The translations under genes were made by a program, and so were the position numbers. The notes beneath the pieces are model-generated. The model saw only the letters and a list, made by a program, of their open reading frames with translations, was not told the origin of the DNA and did not search any database. A DNA stretch of 64,000 nt from positions 56,782 through 120,781 of the forward strand of contig JAPLOF010000038.1 of NCBI GenBank assembly GCA_026692665.1. Reading direction: 5' to 3'. This document shows, one piece after another, positions 7,918 through 16,289 of this stretch. Every line of letters begins with the position of its first letter. The first letter of the stretch is position 1. The DNA is from Planctomycetota bacterium. Lineage in GTDB: Bacteria > Planctomycetota > UBA1135 > GCA-002686595.

Positions 7918-8987
7918 GCCGCGAAGTCGAGGGCCGCGAACTCGTCCACGCCGCGGAGCGCGCCGCGCGCATCCACGCGCTGGCGCGCGGCCTCGAGTGC
8001 GCGGCGGCGGGGATCCTGGGCGGGGCCGTCGTCTTCGCCGCCGGGATCGCGAGCGGCGCCGTCGTCGCGGCGGACCTCGTCCTGGTCTCGATCGTGCTCG
8101 CGCTGATCACGGCCGGCCTGGCCTGGCGCGAGCGCCCGCCGCACGCCGCCGACGTCGCCCGTCGCGCCGACCGTGCCGCCGGGCTCGCGGGAGCCCTGCC
8201 CGCCGTGCTCGACCAGGCGCGGCACGCGCGGGCCGGCACGCCGAGCGCATCCGGCCTCGCCGCGCTGCTGGCCGAACAGGTGCGCGCGGCGGTGCGCCCG
8301 GCGGATCTCTTCCGCGCGGCGTTGCCGCGTTCGCCCCTGGCTCTGGCCGCTCCCCTGCTCGGAGCCGCGCTCGTCGTCGTGGCGCTCGAACACCAGCCCG
8401 TCGAAGTCGGGTCGGCCTCGGGGACCGCGGCCAGCCTGCGCGGAGCCGCCGAGCACAGCCGTGCCTCCGGCGCCCGTGCGACCGCCGATGCCCTGGAGAT
8501 CGCCGCGCGGCGCGTCGAGTCGATCGAGCGTTCCGCAGAGCGTGGCGGGGCGTTGTCGGATCCCCTGGAACGATCGAGGACGGTCCTGGACCTGGAGCGC
8601 CTGGCTCAGTCCCTGGCGGTCGACGATCCGGCCCGCGCGATCCTGGACCGCGCCGCGCGCGCGATCACGCGCGAGACCCCGCGCGCCGTCCCCGAAGCCC
8701 CGTCCAGGGGCCAGGGCCCGGTCGATGGGGGGCGCGACCCTGGACCTGGAGCGGAAGGCTCGTCGGCCAGCGCGGGCACCGGGGCCGCTTCCGGCGGCGC
8801 GGGTCTCGCAAACGGCTCCGGTGACGGCAGAATGTTCGGCCCTCCTGCAGGAGGGGAGTCCGATCCGCAGCCCGGCGGTCCCGCAAGCGGGACAGTCGGG
8901 CCCGGCGGTCCCGGCCGCGGAGTGCTCTCCGCGCGCTGGTGGCCGAGCCGCTACGACGCCGTCGTCGAACGCTATCTGGCTCCCTGA
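7914..8987 (+). CDS. hypothetical membrane protein
   Basis: A 357-residue protein from GTG 7914, which overlaps the previous stop as GTGA. Two closely spaced membrane helices lie at about residues 23-70 and a third at about 137-157. The loop between them is rich in RRADRAAGLAGALPAVLDQAR. After the third helix a long alpha-helical, Arg/Glu-rich soluble part follows, then a Gly/Ser/Pro-rich tail ending GRGVLSARWWPSRYDAVVERYLA. The architecture resembles uncharacterised planctomycete membrane proteins with a long cytoplasmic or periplasmic helical region. No family is recognised and no function is proposed. Confidence 0.7.
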   Translation: MSREVEGRELVHAAERAARIHALARGLECAAAGILGGAVVFAAGIASGAVVAADLVLVSIVLALITAGLAWRERPPHAADVARRADRAAGLAGALPAVLDQARHARAGTPSASGLAALLAEQVRAAVRPADLFRAALPRSPLALAAPLLGAALVVVALEHQPVEVGSASGTAASLRGAAEHSRASGARATADALEIAARRVESIERSAERGGALSDPLERSRTVLDLERLAQSLAVDDPARAILDRAARAITRETPRAVPEAPSRGQGPVDGGRDPGPGAEGSSASAGTGAASGGAGLANGSGDGRMFGPPAGGESDPQPGGPASGTVGPGGPGRGVLSARWWPSRYDAVVERYLAP

Positions 8988-9008
8988 CCCGCACGGGGTC
9001 CCACCGCG

Positions 9009-10256
9009 ATGCCCCCGGAACGATCCCAGCGAACCCCTTCGTCCCGACGCATCGGGGTGTGGTGCGTCGGGGCCCGCGGCTCCATCTCGACCTGCCTCGT
9101 GCACGGACTCAGCGGTCTGCGCGAAGGGCTGCTCGAACCGGTCGGAATCGCGACCGAGCGCGAGCCGTTCACGCGCCTGCCTCTGGTCGATCTCGACGAC
9201 CTCGTGCTCGGCGGTCACGATGTGTGCACGCGCGACTTCGCCGCCGGCGCGGAGGAACTGGTCGCGAACGGGATCCTGCGGGCCGACCTCGTCGGGGCGG
9301 CGTCGCGCGACGCGGCGTCCTACGAAGCGCGCATCCGGCCCGGCATCCTGGACCAGGCGGACGTCGGGCTCGCGGACCTCGATCCGCGCTCGGCGCGGCT
9401 CGGATCCCTGCCGCCGCGCGAGCAGATCGCGGCCCTCTCGGCCGATTTCGAGGCCTTCCGGCGGGAGAACGAGCTCGCGCGCGTCGTCGTCGTGAACCTC
9501 GCCAGCACCGAGGCGCAGCGCGCGCCTCGGCCCGAGTGGCGGGACCTCGCCGCGTTCGAGCGCGCGCTCGACGAGGGCGGGACTCAGCCCGCCTCGATCG
9601 TGTACGCCTACGCCGCGATCGCGTCGGGGTCGCCCTACGTCAACTTCACGCCGAACCTGGGCGCATCGATCCCGGCGCTGCGCGAGCTGGCGCGCCAACG
9701 CCGTGTGCCCCATGCCGGCAACGACGGGAAGACGGGCGAGACGCTCGTGAAGACGACCCTCGCGCCGATGTTCCAGGCGCGTGCGCTCAAGGTGCTCGCC
9801 TGGCAGGGCTACAACATGCTCGGCAACCGCGATGGCGCCGTGCTGGCCGATCCCGCGCACAAGGAGACCAAGGTGCGCAACAAGGACGAGGCGTTGCGCA
9901 CGCTCCTGGGCCAGGACAGCGTCCACACGCACGTCGGGATCGACTACGTGCCGTCGCTCCAGGACTGGAAGACCGCCTGGGACTTCGTCCACTTCGAGGG
10001 GTTCCTGGGCGCGCGCATGTCCCTCCAGTTCACCTGGACGGGCAGCGACTCGGCCCTTGCCGCGCCGCTAGTCCTGGACCTCGTGCGACTGGCGGACTTC
10101 GCCGCGGAGCGAGGGGAGAGCGGCGAGATGCTGCACACGGCCGCCTACTTCAAGGCGCCCGTCGGGGGCGGCACCCACGACTTCCACGCTCAGGTCCAGG
10201 CCTTGCACGAGTACGCCCGCCTCCGGGCCGTCCCAGGGCCGGGATCACCCCGCTAG
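9009..10256 (+). CDS. ino1: inositol-3-phosphate synthase
   Basis: A 415-residue protein of the myo-inositol-1-phosphate synthase family, which converts glucose 6-phosphate to inositol phosphate with NAD. Motifs: the N-terminal GVWCVGARGSISTC (a variant of the VGGWGG NAD loop), YVNFTPNLGASIPALRELA, the catalytic GNDGKTGETLVKTTLAPMF with the lysines, WQGYNMLGNRDG, HTHVGIDYVPSLQDWKTAWDF and FLGARMSLQFTWTGSDSALAAPL. Bacterial members usually feed inositol lipids or solutes such as di-myo-inositol phosphate. No inositol phosphatase or lipid synthase is adjacent. Confidence 0.93.
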   Translation: MPPERSQRTPSSRRIGVWCVGARGSISTCLVHGLSGLREGLLEPVGIATEREPFTRLPLVDLDDLVLGGHDVCTRDFAAGAEELVANGILRADLVGAASRDAASYEARIRPGILDQADVGLADLDPRSARLGSLPPREQIAALSADFEAFRRENELARVVVVNLASTEAQRAPRPEWRDLAAFERALDEGGTQPASIVYAYAAIASGSPYVNFTPNLGASIPALRELARQRRVPHAGNDGKTGETLVKTTLAPMFQARALKVLAWQGYNMLGNRDGAVLADPAHKETKVRNKDEALRTLLGQDSVHTHVGIDYVPSLQDWKTAWDFVHFEGFLGARMSLQFTWTGSDSALAAPLVLDLVRLADFAAERGESGEMLHTAAYFKAPVGGGTHDFHAQVQALHEYARLRAVPGPGSPR

Positions 10257-10289
10257 GAAGCCCAGAACCCCGAATCCAGCCCCAACAAA

Positions 10290-10314
10290 CCTGGGAATAA
10301 CCCCGTATCCCAGG
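10290..10314. other. hairpin after ino1
   Basis: CCTGGGA (10290-10296) and TCCCAGG (10308-10314) form a 7-bp stem; the 11-nt loop contains TA and TA, which could add two pairs with one bulge. It lies 34 bp after the ino1 stop with no T run. It may stabilise the 3' end or act as a weak terminator. Confidence 0.35.
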
Positions 10315-10338
10315 CGTAAGGCTCGGCTAGAAGTCCCT

Positions 10339-10686
10339 GTGAAGCGCTCCCTCCTCGATCCGCTGCCCCGCCAGCTCAGCACGAAGGCCCTGGCGGCCCT
10401 CGTGGCTCTGGTCGTGTGCGGAACCGGGGTGGCCGTCGTGCTCTTCCTGGAGGCCGGTCCCGGGACGATCCGCGTGCCCTCCGCGTCCGTGCGCGCCGCG
10501 CCGTCCGTGTCCGACTCGGTCCGGCCGCCGCGTTCCGACCGGCCGACCTCACGGGGCGCGGCCTTCTCCGGGAGTGATTCCCCCGACGCCTTCGGTGGAA
10601 GCGCCAGCCGCGCCGCACCCGCGTGCTCGACCCAGGTGCGCGAAGACCAGCCGGCGCTGTACCGGCCGGACGTCCAAGGGACCTGA
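10339..10686 (+). CDS. hypothetical protein with one membrane helix
   Basis: A 115-residue product from GTG 10339. A short basic N-terminus is followed by a single hydrophobic helix at about residues 18-37 (TKALAALVALVVCGTGVAVV), then a Ser/Pro/Arg-rich tail without recognisable domain. A TAGAAG box (10328-10333) ends 5 nt before the start. The last codons and stop lie inside the first unit of a 20-bp tandem repeat array, so the present C-terminus may be a product of the repeat. It could be a decayed gene. Confidence 0.4.
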   Translation: MKRSLLDPLPRQLSTKALAALVALVVCGTGVAVVLFLEAGPGTIRVPSASVRAAPSVSDSVRPPRSDRPTSRGAAFSGSDSPDAFGGSASRAAPACSTQVREDQPALYRPDVQGT

Positions 10687-10755
10687 CCTTGGTCCAGCGG
10701 ACCTGACCTTCGTCCAAGGGACCTGACCTTCGTCCAACGGACCTGACCTTCGTCG
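10671..10755. repeat. 20-bp tandem repeat array, four units
   Basis: Four consecutive 20-bp units begin at 10671, 10691, 10711 and 10731, followed by a 5-bp remnant. The consensus is cgtccaagggacctgacctt, with changes only at positions 1, 7 and 8. Each unit carries a small dyad (GTCC-3 nt-GGAC), kept by co-variation-neutral changes in the 3-nt loop. There are no unique spacers, so this is not CRISPR. It sits in a 152-bp gap between the small membrane ORF and the DNA methyltransferase gene. Confidence 0.9.
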
Positions 10756-10823
10756 CGCTCGTGGGCGCGCCGACTCGCCTCCCCGCTCTCCCTCGCGGAG
10801 GCGGTGCCCCTCGGCGCGGGCCG

Positions 10824-10829
10824 TAGACT
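10824..10829 (+). promoter_or_regulatory. -10 box (TAGACT) of DNA methyltransferase
   Basis: TAGACT ends 9 nt before the ATG at 10839, the third instance in this region of the same hexamer directly upstream of a start codon. A leader of one or two nucleotides at most is implied. Confidence 0.45.
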
Positions 10830-10838
10830 CTCCGCCCC

Positions 10839-11582
10839 ATGCGGTCGCTCCCGCCTCCTCGCCTCCAGACCTCCACGCTCTGGTTCCACCCCTCGGGGCA
10901 GTTCGGCGAACGGCCGATGGGCGTGCCCGGCTACCCGGGCGCGACTCCGGCCTGGGTCGTGTGGAACCTCCTCGAGCGGTACACGCGCGAGGGCGACTTC
11001 GTCTTCGACCCGTTCTGCGGCGGCGGGACCACGAACGACGTCGCCACGAGCATGGGCCGGCGGGCGTACGGCGTGGACTTGCAGCCGCAGCGGCCGACGG
11101 GGATCGCCATGGCCGACGCGCGCAAGCTGCCGCTCCGTGACGGAGTCGTCGACTTCGCATTCCTGGATCCGCCCTATTCGACGCACATCGAGTACTCGCG
11201 GCGGGCCGAGTGCATCGGTGAGCTCGACGCGTTCGAGCCCGCGTACTTCGAGGCGATGGACGCCGTGTTCGCCGAGATCGCGCGCGTACTCAAGGATCGG
11301 CGCTATCTCGCCGTGTACTGTTCGGACAGCTATCGCCACAAGAAGGGTTTCGTGGGGATCGGTGCGCGCTTCTTCGCGCTGCTCGAGCAGCGGTTCAAGG
11401 CCGTGGATCACTGCATCGTCGTGCGCGGCAACAAGAAGCTCGGCCAAGACTCCCATCACCGCGCGGCCAGCGAGGGGAACTTCTTCCTGCGCGGGTTCCA
11501 GCACCTCCTGATCTTCAAGAACGAGCGGCCGGCGGGCCCGACCGTGCCTGTGGCGAGGACGCGTGGGCGCGGTCCGCGCTGA
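10839..11582 (+). CDS. orphan N4/N6 DNA methyltransferase family protein
   Basis: A 247-residue protein of the N6_N4_Mtase type (PF01555). The SAM motif DPFCGGGTTNDVA is near residues 56-68, followed by GVDLQP. The catalytic DPPY (FLDPPYSTHIEYSRR) is near residue 108. The FxGxG-first order fits a beta-class or TRM11-like arrangement read from the SAM motif to DPPY. No specificity subunit or restriction enzyme is adjacent, so it may be a solitary methylase, or act on RNA given the TRM11-like motif order. It overlaps the glycosylase gene by 20 bp. Confidence 0.78.
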   Translation: MRSLPPPRLQTSTLWFHPSGQFGERPMGVPGYPGATPAWVVWNLLERYTREGDFVFDPFCGGGTTNDVATSMGRRAYGVDLQPQRPTGIAMADARKLPLRDGVVDFAFLDPPYSTHIEYSRRAECIGELDAFEPAYFEAMDAVFAEIARVLKDRRYLAVYCSDSYRHKKGFVGIGARFFALLEQRFKAVDHCIVVRGNKKLGQDSHHRAASEGNFFLRGFQHLLIFKNERPAGPTVPVARTRGRGPR

Positions 11583-12189
11583 CTGGCGGCGTGCCGTGCG
11601 CGTCCCCGTGCGCGCCGACTTCGCGCTTTCCACGATCTCGCTGGCGCGCGCGCTGGTCGGCGCGGTACTCGCGCACGACACTCGGGAGGGGATCGCCGCC
11701 GGGCGCATCGTCGAGACCGAGGCCTACCTCGCGGTCGACGACCCCGCGTCGCACAGCCACCGCGGACCCACGCGGCGGAACGCATCGATGTTCGGGGAGC
11801 CGGGGTGCGCGTACGTGTACGCCTGCTACGGCGTGCATCGGTGCTTCAACGTGGTGACGGCGCCGCGGGGCACGGGCGAGGCCGTGCTCGTGCGTGCCCT
11901 GGAACCGCTCGAAGGAACCGAGCTCATGCGCCGGCGCCGGGGTGGAGTGCGCGACCGCGAACTCTGCAGTGGACCCGGCAAGCTGTGTGTCGCGTTGGGG
12001 ATCGGGCTCGAGCACGACGGCCGGGAACTCGCGCGCGGTTCCCTGAGGCTCTGGATTCCGCGCGTTCCCGTGCCCGCGGCGTCGATCGACGTCGGCCCGC
12101 GCATCGGGATCACGCGTGCGGCCGAACTGCCGCTGCGTTTCGTGGTCCGCGGCACGGCCTGGGCTTCGCGGCGCCTGGCCGCGCCATGA
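11563..12189 (+). CDS. mpg: 3-methyladenine DNA glycosylase
   Basis: A 208-residue protein of the AAG/MPG family, which excises alkylated purines. Visible landmarks: LARALVGAVLAH, the catalytic GRIVETEAYLAVDDPASH with the glutamate, the HRGPTRRNASMFGEPGCAYVY segment, YGVHRCFNVVT and LCSGPGKLCVALGI. It starts at GTG 11563, inside the methyltransferase gene (20-bp overlap); in-frame valine codons slightly downstream are alternatives. Pairing with a DNA methylase is likely an operon convenience. The stop lies inside the left arm of a long inverted repeat. Confidence 0.93.
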   Translation: MGAVRADWRRAVRVPVRADFALSTISLARALVGAVLAHDTREGIAAGRIVETEAYLAVDDPASHSHRGPTRRNASMFGEPGCAYVYACYGVHRCFNVVTAPRGTGEAVLVRALEPLEGTELMRRRRGGVRDRELCSGPGKLCVALGIGLEHDGRELARGSLRLWIPRVPVPAASIDVGPRIGITRAAELPLRFVVRGTAWASRRLAAP

Positions 12190-12229
12190 ACGCGGGCCGC
12201 GTCCCACGGTGGGGGCGCGGCCCGCGTTC
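12188..12229. terminator. long inverted repeat between convergent genes
   Basis: Perfect 14-bp arms (12188-12201 and 12216-12229, reading GAACGCGGGCCGCG and its complement) with a 14-nt loop. It sits between mpg (+) and the DUF4340 gene (-). It contains the mpg stop codon. There is no T run on either strand, so it could act as a factor-assisted or I-shaped bidirectional terminator. Confidence 0.6.
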
Positions 12230-12255
12230 GCAGCGTCGTGGTTGTCCGGGATCGA

Positions 12256-13602
12256 TCAGCGGTGGGGCGGCTTCGCGTCGGGGCCCGGCGTCGGAACCGG
12301 AGGAGTCCCCGCGCCATCGACCGGCGCATCCTCCGGCTTCTTGCGCGGCGGCCCGTCCACCGTCTTGTTGCCGAGCGACTCCTGGTGCGCCTTGATCTGG
12401 TCGCGGATCTCGGGCGGGAGATCGCTCGGGATGATCATCGGCTTGTCCTCGCCGCCTCCAGCGTCCCCGGGCGCGTTCGCATCCGCCGGCGCAGTCGGCG
12501 GCGCGATGTCCTTGACCAACTCGCTGAGCTTCTTGCCGAACTGGGCACGGCTGTAGGAGGAGATCACGTAGGCCCACTTCGAGAGCCGACCGTTCAGCGC
12601 CTCGGCTTCCTTCTTCACCTCGTCGGCCGACTTGGGCGCCGGCTTCGGAGCTTCGCCTTCCTTGGGCGCTTCGGGCGCGGGCCCGGCGGGCTGCGGCGGA
12701 GCCTCGTAGGTCGCGGCGAAGCTCGCGTAGGACTTCCCGTCCTGGTCCTTCGTGGTGACGGTCACGACGAGGCCGTCGAACGTCGTGAACCGCGAGATCG
12801 GGCCCGTCCCGGTCGAGAAGTCCACCTCGCTCGCGGGGGACACGTCCTCCAGGTTCACGTACTCGAGCCCGGTCGCGAGCGAGTTCGCGACCGTCGGGTA
12901 CGTGGCCTCCTTGCCCGTCGGGATCCCGTGGAGGGTGAAGTCCTTCGTCTCGGCGGCCGGCCGGTCGACCAGCAGGGTCTCGCCGTCGGGTTGGCGGATC
13001 TCGATCGAACGCACGCGGTCCTGCGGGACCTTGAGGATCTCCTTCGCGAGCCAGTCGTTGGCCTTCTCGTGAAGGTCGATCTTGAGGCTCACGAGCCACG
13101 ACTGCGCGTCGCCGCCCTTGCGCACGTAGCGCTGGCCCGCGCCCTGCATGCCGGTCGTCTCGACCTCCTTGCCCACGACGAGCTTGGCGAGCTCCTTCCC
13201 GTCCCGGTCGGCGAGCGTCACGAGCACCGACTTCGAGTCGGGTGCATCGAAATCCTCGACGCCGAGCTTCGCGTGGCGAGCCGGGTCGTTCGTCTTGGCC
13301 TCGATGGTCGTCGCATCGGTGAGGGCCAAGATCGCCTTGCGCACCTGGTCGATCTGGACCGGGAAGTCGCCCTTGTCCTTCAGGGCCCACACGTCACCGA
13401 CGCGGTGCAGCGTGTATCCGCCGCTCGCGCGCTGGACACGGATGGACCCGACTTCGTTGCGCTTCGCCTGGAGTTCGGGGAAGAGCTTCTGCTTCTCGGC
13501 CTGCGATTCCGCATGGGATCCGCCGCCGCGCAGGGCGACCGTCGCCGCGACGACGGCGGCACCCGCGGTGAGGAGGAGGATCGTCAGATTCTTCGAGTTC
13601 AT
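12256..13602 (-). CDS. DUF4340 domain-containing protein
   Basis: A 448-residue protein with an N-terminal membrane anchor (residues 5-25, LTILLLTAGAAVVAATVAL) and a DUF4340 domain: LFPELQAKRNEVGSIRVQRASG, YTLHRVGDVWALKDKGDFPV, QIDQVRKAILALTDATTIEAKTNDPARHAKLGV. The C-terminal 120 residues are Pro/Ala/Glu-rich. DUF4340 proteins are always found next to GldG/ABC-2 exporters, as here: it is the last gene of the minus-strand operon, 4 bp after gldG. It probably sits on the outer face of the cytoplasmic membrane as an auxiliary of the transporter. Substrate unknown. Confidence 0.85.
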   Translation of the reverse strand: MNSKNLTILLLTAGAAVVAATVALRGGGSHAESQAEKQKLFPELQAKRNEVGSIRVQRASGGYTLHRVGDVWALKDKGDFPVQIDQVRKAILALTDATTIEAKTNDPARHAKLGVEDFDAPDSKSVLVTLADRDGKELAKLVVGKEVETTGMQGAGQRYVRKGGDAQSWLVSLKIDLHEKANDWLAKEILKVPQDRVRSIEIRQPDGETLLVDRPAAETKDFTLHGIPTGKEATYPTVANSLATGLEYVNLEDVSPASEVDFSTGTGPISRFTTFDGLVVTVTTKDQDGKSYASFAATYEAPPQPAGPAPEAPKEGEAPKPAPKSADEVKKEAEALNGRLSKWAYVISSYSRAQFGKKLSELVKDIAPPTAPADANAPGDAGGGEDKPMIIPSDLPPEIRDQIKAHQESLGNKTVDGPPRKKPEDAPVDGAGTPPVPTPGPDAKPPHR

Positions 13603-13606
13603 CGCA

Positions 13607-15529
13607 TCAGCTCCCCGCGCGACCCGTGCGCGCGTCGATCATCTTCTTGCGGCGCACGCTCCACACGCCGACTCCGGCCAGCGCGATCAGGAGGGGCACG
13701 GCGAGCCCGTTGATCAGGACGAGGCTCGTCTTGAGGCCCTCGATGTCCTTCTGCAGGTCGGCTTTGACCCCGCGCAGCTCCTTGCGGGCTTTGTTGCGCT
13801 CGTCCTTGAAACGCTCGATCTCGGCCTCCTGCTCGGGCGAGAGGATCAGGGCGCTGGTCTGGTCCTTGTTGCCCTGGAGTTCGTTGATCTTCTGCTCCGC
13901 GTCGCGGAGCTTGGCTTCCAGGTCCTTTTCCTTCGCGCGGAACTTGGATTCCGCGTCCTTGCGCAGTTCGTCGACCTTGTCGAAGGGTCGGATCGAACGG
14001 CCACGGCTGCGCAGCGAGATCAGGTCGCTGGACCCCGACAGGTTGTCGGCCGCGTTGACCGCGAACGCACCATTGTCGGCCTGGGTCATCGCGACCGTCT
14101 GACCGAAGAAGTTCTGCGTCCGCACCCACATGCGGTCGGACAGGAGGTCGACGTCGGCGACCACGACCAGGTTGACCGGGCCCTTCGACTCCTTGAGGAC
14201 CTCCTCGGCCGGGTTCGCGGGCGTCTCGGCGTCGCCCTCCTGCTTCTTGGGGCGACCCTCCGGATAGGCGGTCTTCACGGGGCCCGCGACACGCGCGGCG
14301 AGCATCAGCTTCTCGCCGCCCGACTGGTAGGTGGAGAGGAGATCCGTCGGGTCGGGGCCGAACTGCACGCGCGACTTCGGGATGCGCATGGCGTTGCGCG
14401 TCGTCTCCATCAGCGGGGTGATCGTCGTCGCGGCCCCGTCCTTCTTCCGCAGGAAGCCGGAGCTCGCGAGGTGGACGTTGTCCAGGTCGCTCGTGGTGAC
14501 GTCCTCCTTGCTGAAGACGTCCTTGTCCTTGCGCAGCCCGAGCCACAGGACGTAGTCGACCGCGCTGTTCTGCCAGCCGACGCGCAGGGCGAGGTCCTTG
14601 TCGCCGGCGAGGTCCTCGGCCGGCATCTCCAGGCCCCAGGAGGCGAGCAGCGGATCCAGCTTCGACGACCGGTCCGCCATCATGGACTGCAGCGGATTCT
14701 GCGGATCCTGGCGCACTTCCTGCGCTTCGCAGTAGGGGTCCAGGAACGCGACCAGCTTGCCGCCGCGCAGCACGAACTGGTCGATCTCGAACAGCGTCTG
14801 CGGCGACAGGGCCTGCGGGTGCACGACGAACAGCAGGTCGAGGTCCTTGTCGAGCTTCTCCGTCGTCGCCTCGATCATGCGCACGTCGAAGCTCTGACGC
14901 AGCGACTCGACGACGTACCACGGTTCCGTGGACGCCTGCGGGTTCATCATGCGCGCCATCGGGTTGCCGTCCAGCGGCAGCGCGGTGAGGATCCCGACGA
15001 CCTTCTTCTTCTGCTCGCGCAGGTTGTCGATCAGGCGCGTGACGTCGTACTCGAGGAACTCCTCGCGCTCGTCGTGGAAGAAGGGGATGAGCTCCTTGCC
15101 GTCCGTCGTGTTCGTGCCGACGAGGCCGAAGTACAGCATCTCGCCCGCGGCGGACGCCGGCACGCCCTTCAATCCGTAGGACACCGCCGCGTCCTCGACC
15201 TCGGTGAACGGCACGGGGTCCGCGATCTCCAGGCGGATCTTGCCCTTCGACAGGGACGCGTACTCCTGCAGCATCTGCTGGACGCGCTCGGCGTACGTGA
15301 CCAGGCCCGGGGCCTGCTGCGCCAGCTTCTTCGAGAAGTAGAAGCGCAGCGTGATGGGCTCGTCGAGGTGACCGAGGATGTTCCCGGTGCCCTTCGAGAG
15401 CGTGTAGAGCTTGTTCTCCGTCAAGTCCGCGCGGCCGCCCCGCAGCCACGTGTTGGCGACGACGTTGGACGCGACGAAGAGGACGAGCAGCGTGAGCAGT
15501 CCACCGAGGGACATCCAGAAGCGCTTCAT
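13607..15529 (-). CDS. GldG-like ABC transporter auxiliary protein
   Basis: A 640-residue protein of the ABC_transp_aux family (PF09822). A membrane helix at about residues 8-28 is followed by ADLTENKLYTLSKGTGNILGHLDEPITLRFYFSKK, the start of the periplasmic GldG fold, then YGLKGVPASAAGEMLYFGLVG and FLEYDVTRLIDNL. Near residues 545-600 there is a charged coiled coil, and the protein ends in a second membrane helix (GLAVPLLIALAGVGVWSVRRKK). GldG is known from Bacteroidota gliding/T9SS-linked exporters; in planctomycetes the same cassette is common and its cargo is unknown. It lies 13 bp downstream of the permease gene. Confidence 0.88.
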   Translation of the reverse strand: MKRFWMSLGGLLTLLVLFVASNVVANTWLRGGRADLTENKLYTLSKGTGNILGHLDEPITLRFYFSKKLAQQAPGLVTYAERVQQMLQEYASLSKGKIRLEIADPVPFTEVEDAAVSYGLKGVPASAAGEMLYFGLVGTNTTDGKELIPFFHDEREEFLEYDVTRLIDNLREQKKKVVGILTALPLDGNPMARMMNPQASTEPWYVVESLRQSFDVRMIEATTEKLDKDLDLLFVVHPQALSPQTLFEIDQFVLRGGKLVAFLDPYCEAQEVRQDPQNPLQSMMADRSSKLDPLLASWGLEMPAEDLAGDKDLALRVGWQNSAVDYVLWLGLRKDKDVFSKEDVTTSDLDNVHLASSGFLRKKDGAATTITPLMETTRNAMRIPKSRVQFGPDPTDLLSTYQSGGEKLMLAARVAGPVKTAYPEGRPKKQEGDAETPANPAEEVLKESKGPVNLVVVADVDLLSDRMWVRTQNFFGQTVAMTQADNGAFAVNAADNLSGSSDLISLRSRGRSIRPFDKVDELRKDAESKFRAKEKDLEAKLRDAEQKINELQGNKDQTSALILSPEQEAEIERFKDERNKARKELRGVKADLQKDIEGLKTSLVLINGLAVPLLIALAGVGVWSVRRKKMIDARTGRAGS

Positions 15530-15542
15530 GGCGGGAGGTTCC

Positions 15543-16277
15543 TTAGCTGGCCTTCTTGAGGTCGAGGGTGACGACGCAAGCCGCGAGGCACGCGGCGATC
15601 AGCGAGGCGAAGAACGCCACGCTCCGGACCTCGATGACCCCGCTGCCGATCGCGTTCATGTGCGTCAGGAAGCTGAACGAGCGCAGCGAGTCGACGATCA
15701 CGTCGGGCGCGAACTGGCGCGCGAATTCCAGCACGAGAGGCGTGCCGGACAGGACGAGCAGCAGACCCACCACGAACGTCAGGACGAACGCGATGACCTG
15801 GTTCTTGGTGATGGCGGACAGGAACGACCCCAGGGCGAGGTAGCCGCCCGCCAGCAGGAAGCTGCCGATGTAGCTGGCCAGGATGACTCCGTTGTCCGGT
15901 GCCCCGAGGAAGTTCACTGTCATCCACATCGGAAAGGTGAGCAGCAGTGCGATTCCGGAGAATAGCCACGCCGCGAGGAACTTGCCCATCACGGCCTCTC
16001 CCAGCGAGATCGGCAGCGTCATGAGGAGCTCGATCGTCCCGCTCTTCCGTTCCTCGGCCCACAGGCGCATCGAGATGGCCGGGATCAGGAACAGGTAGAG
16101 CCACGGGTGCAACGCGAAGAACGGCTGCAGGTCCGCGACGCCGCGCTCGTAGTAGCCCGTGACGTAGAACGTCAGGAACCCCATCAGCGCCAGGTAGAAG
16201 AACAGGAAGACGTAGGCGACGGGCGTGGCGAAGTAGCCCGAGAGCTCGCGCTTCGCCAGGATCCAAGTGTTGCGCAT
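15543..16277 (-). CDS. ABC-2 type permease (GldF-like)
   Basis: A 244-residue membrane protein with six predicted helices and the start TWILAKRELSGYFATPVAYVFLFFYL, typical of GldF/NosY-type ABC-2 permeases. The conserved MRLWAEERKSGTIELLMTLPIS loop lies near residues 70-90. It forms the membrane channel of the exporter, with the ATPase encoded 12 bp upstream and GldG/DUF4340 downstream. Confidence 0.9.
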   Translation of the reverse strand: MRNTWILAKRELSGYFATPVAYVFLFFYLALMGFLTFYVTGYYERGVADLQPFFALHPWLYLFLIPAISMRLWAEERKSGTIELLMTLPISLGEAVMGKFLAAWLFSGIALLLTFPMWMTVNFLGAPDNGVILASYIGSFLLAGGYLALGSFLSAITKNQVIAFVLTFVVGLLLVLSGTPLVLEFARQFAPDVIVDSLRSFSFLTHMNAIGSGVIEVRSVAFFASLIAACLAACVVTLDLKKAS

Positions 16278-16289
16278 GGTCTTGAGGCC

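Noticed and set aside
10671..10755. CRISPR array
   Set aside because: Units are contiguous 20-mers without unique spacers, and no cas genes are present.
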